NCBI GenBank assembly: GCA_021464415.1
Contig: CM038467.1
Location: 19,511,511-19,575,510, forward strand
DNA: 64,000 nucleotides
DNA from: Lonicera japonica
Taxonomy: Eukaryota; Streptophyta; Magnoliopsida; Dipsacales; Caprifoliaceae
Reading direction: 5' to 3'
Part shown: piece by piece, positions 31,276-44,300 of the stretch
Layout: every line of letters starts with the position of its first letter
Position numbering within the stretch: the first letter of the stretch is position 1
Notes under the pieces: generated by a model
The model's database searches: none
The model's input: the letters and a program-made list of their open reading frames with translations, nothing else
Told to the model about the DNA's origin: nothing
Made by a program: the position numbers and the translations under genes

Positions 31276-32919
31276 ATGGATCCCAAATTAATGGTATTGA
31301 TGTTGATGATGGTGGTGTTGGTGGGCATCAATGCACAAATGAAAGACACGAATATAGTGTTTGATCCATGTTCAGATGCAAAGGTTCAGAGATGGGACGG
31401 ATTCACACTTGGTATTGCATTTTCTTCGAAAGATTCGTTCTTTTCCAATCAAGTTCAGCTTTCACCCTGTGATAAACGTCTCCCCCTATCTGGTGGCAAA
31501 AGTGCTCAGCTTGCCTTATTTAGGCCTAAAGTTGATGAGATCTCTCTCCTCACTATCGAAAGCGGCAACTTCAATCCGGTATGTTCTTTTAGCTATTGAA
31601 CTGCTTTTTGAGTTAAAACTACTGCGCTCACCTTATATATGGAGTACTACTTTATAGCTTGAAGACTAAGGGTGTGTTTGATCGCAAAAGGTGGAAAAAA
31701 TAATTGAGTTCCGTGGAAATGGTTTATGTGGAATGACTTCATGTAGGTGTTTGACTGCAAAAGGTGGAAAAAAAAAAATTGAGTTCCGTGGAAATGGTTT
31801 CTGTGGAATGCCTTCATGTAGGTGTTTGATTGCATTAATTTCTAAGTAGAAAGTAACTTATAATCCCCTCTAATTTTGAAAAAAAAAAAATGGACCAATT
31901 TTAGTATTTCATCCCTCCCAAATTAGGTGTCCTTATTTAGCGTTCATTTTTTAAGCAAAACAGTTACTGTACTTTGGGAAGAAAAAAACTATTCACTATC
32001 ATGATTTATTGGTTTTGTTAGAAAAAGGAAACGTGACTATCAGCTGGGAGGTCCCAGGAAAGGACGGTGGATTGCACTAAACTTTCCCCCTTTGGAAAAA
32101 TTTATGGCTCCAACCCGGTCCGCATTAGCTGCGTAGACGTCCCACAGAATTTGTTTCTATGGAAAATGTTGACTATCATACATCATAAAACTTGAGAGCC
32201 GTTTTGCGTGAAAAATGTTGCCAACCAAACGCACCCTCAATACGTTCGAAAGAAAAACAGGTTGAAGGAAGTAATGTAGTCTCTCAGTTTTCATCCATAT
32301 GATATAATACATTGGTTCCACAAATAGCCAACCATTTTATACATGCATTTGTTATATATGGATCCTTTTGGTTATTCACGCTTGTTATTGTAAACGATTG
32401 ATTCACAAGAAATATTTTCAGATGATAGCTGGTGGCTATATGGTCGCGTTCGCTGGGCGCCAATACGCAGCTAGATCACCCCCAGTGCTAGTTGCTGACA
32501 ATACTCACACCATTAAAAGCTTTACTTTGGTAAGTAATTAGTAATAAGTTAACATGCATTAAAACTGCGCGTGCTTTACTTCTCCTCCTTTACATTATAC
32601 AAACATACGCGCTTTCAATTCTTCACAGGTCCTTGAATTCCAAAAGGGTACCCTACAAAATATGTTTTGGAAGAAATTTGGGTGCGCTTCATGCTCAGGG
32701 GAGTCTGTTTGCCTAAACAGCACAGATTGTGCAGTGCCAACCTCAAAGTGCAAGGGTAGTGGGGGCTCCGTGGACTGCAATTTGGGCATACAAGTGGCTT
32801 TTTCGGGCACAGATAGGAACGATAACGTGCTTAACTCGTGGTACGAGGTGGCTAATCTACAGCAATACTCCCTTTTTACCCTTTATAATAATATTCGTGG
32901 TATGCTTCCCGGACAATAG
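31276..32919 (+). CDS. Secreted cysteine-containing protein, EXPP1-like
   Basis: Three exons, 31276-31578, 32422-32529 and 32629-32919, all phase 0, encode 233 residues. A signal peptide (LMVLMLMMVVLVGINA, residues 5-20) points to the secretory pathway. The mature part has DPCSDAKVQRWDGFTLGIAF, SPCDKRL, PKVDEISLLTIE, GGYMVAFAGRQYAARSPP, FQKGTLQNMFWKKFGCASC, DCNLGIQVAFSGTDRND and NSWYEVANLQQYSL, the signature order of the plant EXPP1 family of unknown function. Cysteines are probably disulfide-bonded. Splice sites are CCG|GTATG / TTTTCAG and TTG|GTAAGT / TTCACAG. Intron 1 (843 bp) holds a MITE. No damage is seen; the family name is from memory of motif order, the function unknown. Confidence 0.88.
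31670..32236. mobile_element. MITE in EXPP1-like intron 1, with internal tandem repeat
   Basis: Ends GGGTGTGTTTGATCG and, inverted, GGGTGCGTTTGGTTGG are related. The left part has two copies of a unit of about 75 bp (TGCAAAAGGTGG, GAGTTCCGTGGAAATGG, TTCATGTAGGTGTTTGA) at about 31674-31823. No coding capacity. A clear target duplication was not found. Confidence 0.55.
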
Positions 32920-33814
32920 GAAAAAAAAAATTCTTTTGAGCCTTTGCTGTCCATTCGCTTAACATCATTGGCCGTCAGATATTGTATGGTTGTTTATGGA
33001 TTACAGTTTTACATGTACAAGATGTTCACATTCTCATGAGAGATAACAAATGTAAACGCCATTTTTGGTCAATTTATTTAATGAAGAGTGAAGAGAGAAC
33101 TTTTGAAAATCCAGTTAGGCAGGTCACTGTAATTATTCTTAAAAATATTTGGAAGTACGACGCAATGCCAATAAAGAAGAGTTGTTTCAAGATATTTCAT
33201 GCTTTATGTCATCTTTCATTTCTAATGTGCATTAAGATTTTTATTATTTATTTTCTTCTTTCGGCAACCTCAATCAGAATTTAAGGCGTGTCTATTGCAT
33301 AGATTTTACATTTATCACGTTTAATATGTTACTGAGCGAAGTGCAATGTCACCAGTTGTCCTTGAAGAGGAACAAATTTATGAAATACTTGTAATATGTT
33401 AGAGCGAAGTGATCATCGGGTGTCGCCAGTTGTCCTTGGAGAGGAACAAATTTATGAAATACATTAAATAGATTTTATTGTGTAGGATGAATTTTACAAA
33501 AAGTCTACATTCTAATCAATAAATGTATACCATATTAAATATGCGAGTCATTTATGTTATATGAGTATGTTGCTTTAAAATTATTTGTTATATATTAGCT
33601 TTTTTGTCTAATTTGTTTTAGGAATTTATGTTTTGTATAGAAATAATCATATAATCATAAAGCCCCGTGATTGCACTCGGCAAATTCGCTTTCCCCCAGT
33701 AGAAAATGTACTCCCCGCATTTCAAATATGGAGTCTACACTTCCTCAAGTATCAAATTAGAAGTTCTATTTTTGTAGCCCAGCAGGAGAATCATATTAGC
33801 GGAATGTATAAGCC
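32920..33814. other. 3' region of the EXPP1-like gene and spacer
   Basis: Contains the 3' UTR of unknown length, then a short direct repeat near 33325-33460 (GAGCGAAGTG, CCAGTTGTCCTTG, GAGAGGAACAAATTTATGAA). No gene. Confidence 0.5.
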
Positions 33815-33822
33815 ATTCCAAG

Positions 33823-34483
33823 TAGGGCCGATAATATTTGACACGACACGCTAACCCGACACGAGCTCGACACAGAGTTAGCGGGTTTGGGTTAAGTATA
33901 AATGAGTTCGGGTTAATTTCGGGTCAGACACGCTTAACCCGCAAACTAAACAGGTTGTGTTCGGGTTAACCCGCTAACTCGAAATTGGCCCGCAATTAAC
34001 ACGATTATTCTTTTTATTTATTTTTTTTGCAGCTATATATATTTTATTTTGCTATCTTGCTTGAATAATTATATTCTTATTTTAAGTATTGATAATAGAT
34101 GATAATTATTATGTTGTCTATAATGAACAAACTACTAATTTTTTATATTTATACTTTAGTGATGGAATGCTATATATTTTGACTCTAAATTATTAATATT
34201 GAATTTTGATATTGAGTGATAATTATTATTACTTATTAAAAATTTAAAATTATTATAAAACAAGTTAATTTTTTTCACATGAGACTTAATTGTCATTATA
34301 ATCTTAAAAACTTAATCGTGTCGTGTCGAGTCCCAGGTTTTACACGACCTATTTATTAAACGAGTTAGTCGGGTTGTGTAACCTGTAAAATAAGCAGATT
34401 GTGTTCGGGTTGATACTAATACTGTAATATTTGTGTGTTGACACGACCCTAAAACGACACGCGAACCTAAATTGCCAGCCCTA
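33823..34483. mobile_element. hAT-type non-autonomous element, 661 bp
   Basis: Perfect 8-bp target duplication ATTCCAAG at 33815-33822 and 34484-34491. Ends TAGGGCCGATAAT and, inverted, TAGGGCTGGCAAT follow the hAT pattern. Subterminal regions are dense in ACACGAC, GGGTTA and GTGTCG words in both orientations, as expected for transposase sites. AT-rich core, no ORF. Confidence 0.88.
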
Positions 34484-34507
34484 ATTCCAAGGTTAACTCC
34501 ATTTAAA

Positions 34508-34831
34508 CCTCGTTTGGTTCACGGAAGGGAAATTAATTCCCTTATCTTTCCCGTGGAAGTGGGAAACTAAATTTTCTATCAAATTTCATTTCTTGTGTTT
34601 TGTAAAACATGGAAAATATATAGGTAATGGTATTATTGTTTAAAATTTTTGTAATAAATGCTTAAAAATCATATGAAAAAATCAATCCTATGTGTTTTGA
34701 GATGAATGGTTTTATCCCTTCCTTTCCCTTTTCTCGGGAAAGTGTTTCCGAAATTTGTGCTTGTGCTTACCGGACAAAAGAATGGAACGACTTTCCTTTT
34801 CTGAGTATTAAAATCCGTGAACCAAACGAGG
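34508..34831. mobile_element. MITE, 324 bp, 18-bp perfect TIRs
   Basis: CCTCGTTTGGTTCACGGA at 34508-34525 returns as an exact reverse complement at 34814-34831. It starts 24 bp after the hAT element. The target duplication is unclear, so the superfamily is open. Confidence 0.8.
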
Positions 34832-35367
34832 CAAGGCTTTAGTGTAAACCATTTAGTCATAAACACAATATGCAGTTGGTTTAAATAAGAGAACATTTTG
34901 ACCACTAACCCTCCTTGTCATCTTGGCTGTACCTGCGTAAGTGGGGACACGGAGGTCAAGGGTTCAAGGGTTGGTACCAGCAGCAGCAGCAACTATACAA
35001 CAACAAAACAATTGAGGTATTACAAAATACCTCTTTTTTTAATTACAAAAAGTGGGTACTTTCATACAAGTCTGGGGATAATTACAATAAAAAAGAACTA
35101 AGAGGTATTACAATGAGCAGAGAATTGTTACACCAATGATGACATTTGTACAGATTCTAAATGTACATTTTGTACATTAACAAGTAGAGCACAAGACTCT
35201 ACCTTCCCACTTCCCAAAAAGAGAACCCTATACTATACATCTCCCAATCCATTTTTTGCCAAATAACATACAGGTAAATAAATTTAAATGGTTAAAAAAT
35301 GAACAAAACAATAAGCACCTAATAGCCAGATCTTGTAAATGGGGAACTCAAAAATGAAGATAACTTC
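34832..35367. other. Spacer and 3' UTR of the sorting-nexin gene
   Basis: A CAG/CAA trinucleotide run is at about 34979-34992. The remainder is AT-rich; the part next to 35368 should be the 3' UTR of the minus-strand gene. Confidence 0.5.
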
Positions 35368-38300
35368 CTATTCGGGTTGAGCATAGGCTGTCTGATGAAC
35401 ATCAAGTATAAGATCCCGTAGCTCAGGAAACACTGATATTAGTACAAGTTCAAGTATTCCGTACGCAAGTTGCTTCAAACAGATCGTAGACTGCCAAGAA
35501 CACATACACTAGATGTTGGTTCAAAAGTAAAATTCAAACAAGCATAATGCATATATCGGTTTAGTGGCATTTGGTGCAGGTTTAGCGGCCTTTACCTGTA
35601 GGAAATAATATATGTCTTTGGCACATCGGTTGTACTGCTTATGCCCAATCAAGCTGACCAGAGTAGCAGGAGCTCCTTCTAACCATTAGGAGAAAAAAAG
35701 GAAAAAAAAAAAAAAAAAGACCAAACCGGAGCGGAGTGGGTTAGATCAAGTACACAAATTTCAATGAATAATACAATAAAGAAAACACTTAGGACAAAAA
35801 AATCAACACACTAACTTTCAAAGATAGCATCTACTAAATTTGAAAGCAGTTACTAATATCTGGACATACTTAAACAGGGAAAGGAAAATTTACTTACTGA
35901 AGATCATTTTCTTGACATTACTAGCTCTGCGAGCAGCTTCAAGCTGCTGCTCAAAACACCCAGGGTTTGAGAACTTGGTTCCAGATGAATGGCTTGCAGT
36001 TTGGAAGGATCTCGGACTTGGTTGGCAATCATTCGTCTCACTTTGAGCATTCAATTTCAGGAAGAATTTACCATCAGGCCATAGAACCTAAAATGGTAAT
36101 CTATCATTAGAACAACGAAAATATTTGCACAAGATACAAGAGAGAGACGGGGAGAAAACGCCCATAGACGTGGCTCACAAGCATTCAGTACAAATGCTTT
36201 ACAATTCAATACTGAAGTCTGATGAGTAAGTTGGCCTACAACCATATTTGTAAGCCTAAAGGGATAATCAAGTAATCTTACAACAAAATATTATCCTAGG
36301 CAATTATCTATTAAGCTAACTGGGATCCGAAAGACTTGGAAAATTACAACAATTATTGCTAATGGTGTTAATCAAACAATGTCACTTAAGTTGTATGACG
36401 CCAATAAACCCAATTTCAGTTAAAATGATGGCAACCGAGAGAATGATAATGCTTACATCTTGGACCCACCGAATCCCTTGAGCAATCACGTAATCTCTCC
36501 GGAGCCAATGGATTTGCCTTAACAGCCAGTCATCAATAGCGTCTTCCATCATTAACTGCAAGATTTGCTTTGATATCCAAAACACTTGTCTTCTGCATCA
36601 ACAAATATAAGCAAATACAAGTAAAATTTTGAGGTTAAATGATGGTCAGTATATTGCAAGACCACATATCTAATAATTTTTCAAGAAGATCTGTCCACCT
36701 TTCTCAAGCTGTGCAGGACAAATTGCCGTCAGAATAGTAACTTCTAAGCTATTTAGATCATTTACACACACCAAAAAAAAAAGGAGGAACAACTATCTTT
36801 TTTCCATTTAAGAAAGAATGATCACAAATCAAAAGGCTGTGCATTAAAAGTGTCGGAGCGTAAAACCTAAGTTTTTAGGGTTAATGTCAATTAAGGACAA
36901 AATAATAAACTTAATTCAAAAAAAATGTCCTTTTTTCCTGCAAATAAAGCGTTGACACACGTAACACTTTTGGAAGCAAAAAAGATGTGCCGAAATACAA
37001 TAATAACCCATCATTGGTGAGGACTCTGAATATAAAGGGCACAAATGAAAATAGTTAAAGGTGATAAGATTTTAAATCCTTCACAGCGAATACCACATTG
37101 ACACATGTGCGCAAGTAACATTTTTTTTAGTCCTTTATTAGATGATAGTGTGTTGACACATGTACTCACATTTTACAAAAGTAAGGACGAAAAACATGAA
37201 GCATTTATCATTGTCCTGTAAAATGGAAAAACAAAAACAAAAAGTCGGGACTGAAAATGTAGCACAATTATTGTATATCCTAAAGACAAAACAAAATATA
37301 GGGACTTGGTATTGGATTTCTACAGCTTTAGAACCTATGATATACAGATACTTTTACGTATAAGACTAATTAAGCCATATTTGAATGGAACTTGATCGCA
37401 ACCTTACTCAAGCCACAAACCTATTCGAGCGAACCTGACCCGTTCAAGCTCAGCTCGTTCGGCAAACAAGCGTTTGCATGTCTAAACAAGCCCAGCTCAA
37501 GCTGTTTGCAAAACAGCTCACTTATTTGCAGGCCCACCCACCGTTGAGATTTAATTGGAAGGACAATCACCAAGTGTAGGTATAATAGAGTCAATCAAAA
37601 ACTCAATAGAAGCATTAGGGGTTAAGAGATACATTTTAAAGTCTAGGAAAGTACACATTAAGTGCTCGTTGGGTTTGAGTTTTGGTTCGTTCCTAAATAC
37701 TAAATTGGTAAAAATTCACACTAAGAATCTCTTATACTTCATGTGAAGAGGTTGAACCATAACTGGATGAGGCTCAAATTTTCCATGTGAAATTACCATT
37801 TTGGATTTCAGGAACAAACAAAAACTCAAACCAAATGAGCACAAAGAGATTACTACCCCAAGCACAGGTCTTTTCCAAAATCGAGTGCTCCCACACCACC
37901 ACCCAAAAATTCAAACAAGACACAACACTTAACCAAGGAAAAAAAAAGGAAAAGGTATATTTATTCCACTAGTGCCCATTGCCTTTCAAATGCCATAATT
38001 AGCATTAACAATAAGCATTTTAAGAAAGTATGCAGCCAAATTGACAGTTAAATCATATAGAGACAAAAAAAATACTCTCTCCGTCCCACAAAGATAGACC
38101 CATTTTTTTTTCACATAGATTAAGAAACTTCATTTAATGTAATTGGAACCATAATTTTTTTACACATTTTTCCTATTATGCCCTCATTTATTGTACTATA
38201 ATAAATACATTGGATTAGAAGATGAACATACATTTTTTATCTTTCCTTTGGAGATGGGTATTTATCAGGTAAAGTTAATTATTTTGGAGTTGATAACAAT

Positions 38301-41300
38301 GTAATTAAATAAGGGTACATTAGGAAAAAAGAAATTTTAATGCATTCTTTAAAAGGCAAGTGGCTTGTAATTTGGGACAGACGAAAAAGGAAAAGTGGAC
38401 TATCTTTGTGGGACGGAGGGAGTATGTTTTAACTAAATAAGAAAAAGCATCATTACTTGGGGAATCAGCATGTGCATAATCACAAATGTTGAGTATCAGA
38501 AAGGAAAAGAAAAGAAAACAAGCATACAACTTCATAATATGAGGAAAAAATGGCTAACCTCAACCAGCCTCTTCTCTTAAGCTGAAAAATGTTATCTACT
38601 AAATTCAACACAGGAACGCTTAAATTAGGTGGTGACCACTGCAATGAAAATCACAACATTAAATGAAGTCTTAAGCAATAACCAAAAGTAACGGCTCCAG
38701 AAAAAAACTACAAAACCCAACATATCGTTAACCAAATAAACCAATGAACCAACTTGATTAAAACAACTGCTTTCTCTGAAAACTCATCATAAATGCATAT
38801 AGATACCCATTCTTGACATAATTTATGGACAAACTGAAGAGCAATTCCATATGATGCTAAATATTTATCTAAGAATCTCATAGTATTTTGTGGCTCTAGC
38901 AAGTATTTTTTTTATTTTTTTTCAATATTTTGAGATCAAGTGGGCTCTCTAATGCTTGAGCTCAATCTCTTGACAACGGTAAAGCCGGTATTGAAAGTAT
39001 AATGTCGCCAACTACAGGCTGTCATCTTTTTCTGAAGGGTACCTAGGACTAAGACATCTGTTAACATTTAACAAGCCCTTTATAACCTACCATCTGTTTC
39101 TTACATGATATTAACAGTATTTTGCAGCTGAACGAGAATGTTTAACAAGCAGCAGGCTAGAAGCAGAACTGAGTTTTAAAGGCTAAATACGATCAGGCAA
39201 AAAAGGGAAAATGCAAAATAGGACAAGAGAAAACAGATAGACGATCGCAAGATATGGAAGCAAGTCATGAAATACAAGATACATATCACATATGGATCAA
39301 TAGTACGGTAATCTGTTTAGGAAAAGACATTCTTAATAAACAAAGATGACTGCAATCAAGCCCCTAATTCATGAGCATCAAGAAAAAAAATTCTGACGAA
39401 ACACCAGCCCATAGCCCCCAACAAATAATAGAAGAAAAATAGATACCGACTCAACTAAATAGTGTTGTGGAAAAGACAACTTCAAACACTAACACAGTTC
39501 AGGACTAAGGTACTGAATGCACAATACCTCTGGTGGTACTCCAATTGAATCATTAGGAAGGCTGAGTGATCTAGATTCCACCCGTGAACCATGTTTTGCA
39601 GAATCTGTGCTTCTAAATTCATCATCAGGTTTTAACACCCGCGGTGGAAATCCCTTCGAGTTCAATTCATTGTCTGAATGCCAACCATTAGCTTTTGAAC
39701 TAGATCCTATTTCCTCACAGCCATGGCTTCCGTCATTATCAGCCTCCTCGTTATCAGAAAAACTATTAGCTGATTCTGCAGTATTTTGCCTTAAAACCAG
39801 TTTGTTTATCTCATCTGCACTAGAGGACAAGTTACTGCCTGAGAGTGGAGAGGCAGGTTCACAAGATATAGAAGATGAACCAACAACTTTCCGCATTAAA
39901 CCATCTGAAACCCCTTTGAACTGGCGTACAATATCATCCATGGCATCATCCACGTTCACTGTGAGACCAAAGCAAATTAGAGACAGCAAAAAAATAGAAA
40001 TTCGGTGATAATATTGCAATGGATTAGCCACATCAAGCACATAGCCAGAAATAAAGTGTTAGCCTCATTAATCTGTTAGCATATATTAACAGAGAGGACG
40101 AGACGGTAGTTTCTTTTGGTTTGCCCTTAATTTAACTAAGCAACTACTAACTATTACATAATGTTCTAATTACATGAAGAGTCTTATTACAAATTCTTCT
40201 AATTACATAAATGCCCCTTTAACTATAATAATCATATAAAAATGTTTTAATATTTGTAAGACGTAATTCAAATGTTTTTATTAATGTTGCCCACTCATTG
40301 ATTGTGCTTGAATCATCAAACCTATTCACAGTGTGAAAAGAAATTCAAAGTGATCTGTCAGTCTCAAACCAAAACATGAATTTCTGAAAATAAATATCCT
40401 TGAAAAATGATGAAGCGCACACACAGTTGATGTAAAATGTAACTTTCTAGAAAGCAGTAGATGTTAATCAGCTAAAGGCCCACGAGCATTAGAGAATAAA
40501 AGGGGATAATATATTCCAACTCAGTGAGCAACTGTAAGCCAAAGGTGTAACCAAATGTCAAAAGGTCATCCAGGCAGCTAAAAGACCACAACTCCAGGCA
40601 GCAGCCTGTGACAAATAGGAAGTTAACATTTCATTTTCTGCCTGTTTTTACCTGGGAAAAAAACCCCGTGCTTGAAGAAACTCTAAGATCAATTCTCGAG
40701 TTATTTTTCCATTTAGACAATTTTAATGTTCATTATTTAGGAAACAAATGCATTCAAAATAAATAGAAAAAAGTGAAGTTACAACAGGGAAGAAAGACAA
40801 GTACCTGCCAAAGTTCGCATCACAGAGGATGATTTTCCAAAAGAATAATTCTTCAAGAAATGGAAGATAATTATTAGCTTGACTTCAAATAAACATAAGT
40901 TTTGTTTGGAAATCTTCGGCAATTCAATACTATATTAGAAGAAAATACACACCTTAGAAGAAACACTCAGAAAATCCCAAACTTCATGTTGCTCGGCAAC
41001 ATTAGCTATTGACAAGAGATCCTGAGAAAGAGGAAATACTCAAAATGAAGCAAATATGAAATAATTTACAGATAACATGTTGAGCAGGTGCAAAAGTATA
41101 CTTGCAGATACTTGTCAAGCTGAATGCAGCGCTGATGAACAAAAGCATCTTCTGTGCTTGAGGAGAATATCCTTTTGGGGGGCAAATGTAATGTATAATT
41201 AGGAATGTCCTTTAGTTGTCGATGCAATCTCTCAAAATTCCTGTATCTGCTGACAAAAAATCACCCCAAAAGAAAAATAAATTATATCCAATATCCAGAT

Positions 41301-44300
41301 TGACGGCAACATCTAATGCTCATAAACTCTCTGTGAATCAAAAATGTTATCACTGACACGGGACAACAAAAATAGGGGCATATCGATGTAAACCTAGTGA
41401 TTCTTTTACTACAGAAGATCAAAACTAGAATACGACCTTCTTTTCACAAACCAAGTGTTTTTATCAGCATCCGTCACAGCGATTGAATATACTGCAAAAG
41501 ATTTTGATCCAAGCTTCTCAAAATATGCTCCTATAACCTGTAGAGAATAGGAAAACTGTACTGAAGCTTGCATGTATGAATTATTAATAATCAACTTTTT
41601 TTTTTATCAGAAACTAAGATTATATAGATATAAAAAGAAGAATACAAGCAAAAGGGAGACTGAGAGTGGACAAGATGTCCACAGCCAGCCCCAAGGTGAG
41701 CATAGTCGGACATAAGTTTGTGCAAAAAATAACTCGTGAAGCTGCTTCACTAACTTCATTAAGAATACGAATCCTACCCGGCATCTGAGCTTTGGGACAT
41801 GTCCTTCATTGAATAACACCATATCTGAAGTGCCCTTAAGATCAAGTACTTCATTGTGCCTGTGAATATCTGCAGTGTAGAATTCAGAAATAACGGTTCC
41901 ACCACCTTCACTCAGAAATGCAACCCCTTTTGTGGGTTGAACCGTTAAATCAGAAGTGCTATTTGATCTTTTAAGCCTACTTTTATTTCCGCTGGTAACA
42001 ACAGAAGCACTAGAATCCAATTCATCAGCAATAATGCCACCCTCGGAAGAAGGTTCCTTTCTCAAAACCAGAGACAAGGATACCGCATTATCAACTCGAT
42101 CACTTAATCGAGTATCTGGATGAGGCCTTGGTGGCATCTGCGCTGATACTTTATGTTCTATACTTGTAGAAGATTCAGGCTTCGGGGTTGAACCCTTTGC
42201 TACCTGAAATCCTTTAATAGCATTCTTCTGAACTTTTTTCTTGTAGTTTCTACCTTTGGTCCACATGTTCTCAAGATTTTCCGGCATAAGAACTTCTGTT
42301 CTTCTCTGGGTCGCCGCCTCAAGAACTCGAGCCCAGTCAGCAGACTTTTTCTTCACGGAATCTTCATAAACTACGTTAGACAAGGACTTCCCTGAAGTGT
42401 CCACATATAGATTCTTTTGGTTGTCCACTCTAGGCAATGTCATATCGGTCCCTTGATAATAAGAAGATGCATCTTTCTTGGCGGGAGGTTCATCACCTTG
42501 CGAACGGTCTGCAGTAATAACATGATCGCGGTTATGGCCTTCTACATTATTTGGCTGACCATCACCTGCTTCTTTCACCCCCTCATCTTGAATAGCAAGG
42601 AGGATATATTCAATCAACTCATTGATATACCTGAAAACAAAGGTAGTTGTTCAATTAAATGGTTAAAGTTCAAATGACACGAGGCATATGTGAGTTCAAG
42701 TACTCAAAAGTCCCATGCATGGTGATTGATAAATGTGAAAGAACAAAGAGTACTGGTGCACATGAAACTTTAAAAGAATAGGAAAAAACAAGATTTAATA
42801 TTGTCAAATAATATTCTATGAAGTGCTGCTACCTGGAACTTAAGCACCACTAGGACCTGTTCTTAAGGTCACGACTAAGGTTAAAAATGATAGACTCATA
42901 GCAGAGGCAATTGAGGTGGGGGGGCAACTATCGACTGTGTTAGTAAAGGCTTTACAAGACTATTAGAGCTTCACGCTATTGCTAAAAAGGAACCATCTCA
43001 CCCAAAAGCTTAAGCTTTTAGGTAGTCGGCCAACGATTTATATCATGCTCTTCAACACTCCCCCTCACGTGCGACCCCACTCACACATGGATAGACAAAC
43101 CAAACTAAACTGCACTTAGTGCACAAACAAAAAAGGGTGCATTTTGCACAAACACAAAGAGGAAAACAAATACAAACTGGAGGATTCAAGCACAAGACCT
43201 TACGGAACTTGAGCTATGATACCATGTCAGTACCCATTTCACCCAAGTGGGCCACCAATGTAAATCATGCTCTTCAACACTTTTAACCGACAAATGATGA
43301 TGTTTTGTTTGAGGTGCCTCTTGCATGAAAAGGTTGTGTTAGAGATTGCTTTCCATTGTTAATATTGCCATGTTATGTTGTATTGTATCATGTATCATTG
43401 GTCTATTTTAATCGAAAAAAAGATAATCACTGAATATCGTATTCTATCAGCATATGCTGGAGGGGCTGAGGACATATCTAAAAGGGAGGCTTCTTTATTT
43501 GTATTGACTATTAGCTTTATAGTTTTCAAATGTTGAAAATTGCAATTACCTTAGTCAAACGTTATACACCTCTACCACTGAAAAATCTTCCCTTCAATAG
43601 TCATGGTTCAAAGGCATGAATTTATTTAACTATTTCAGTTCCAGCAGCAAAACAAAACTGTACATTATTTAATTGTCAAAAAAATAATGACTTGGTGAGT
43701 CAACATGTACCTTAATAGGCTACCAGAACTAAGTCAATCGGACATTTTAGATTAGTTTCAGCCTTGTACTTGAAGTCTTAAACCATGTCATTTCAATTGT
43801 CCTATAGTATTTAGTACAAGTACCTTAAGAAAAATCTGATAATGCCACATCAAAAGGGATAACAGAACACGTACTTTACTAGATTGGAGAGAGCATTTAT
43901 TCAATAAACAAGACTCTTAAATATTGATGGAAAGAATGTAACAAGGGCATACATGATACATGTGCAGTATGCAAAGTGGAAATCTAAGACAATGTACTCA
44001 GGCAGATCTAAGTGCACCTAGGGTTTTTTTTCTCTTTTTGCGTGTGTGGGTGGGTAGGTGGGTGGGGGTAAACATGACTCTTAAATATTGATGGAAAGGA
44101 TTTAACAAGGACATACAATCATACATGACACAAGTGCAGTATGCAAAGTGGAAATCTAAGACAATGTACTCGGGCGGATCTAAGTGCACCTAGGGGCTTT
44201 TTTTTCCTTCTTTTTTTTTGTGTGGGGTGGGGGGGTTTGACACTCCATGACCACCAAAATCTAAGACATGCCAACCACGACTAATATAGTCACGTTATCT

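Noticed and set aside
39517..40008. 163-codon plus-strand open frame
   Set aside because: It is the reverse of sorting-nexin exon 10, whose serine-rich codons leave the opposite strand open; no motif supports it.
41607..41777. Extension of sorting-nexin exon 5 past 41778 (GFVFLMKLVKQLHELFF)
   Set aside because: A GTAGGA donor at 41777 restores frame to the PX exon; the extension is intron with a chance open frame.
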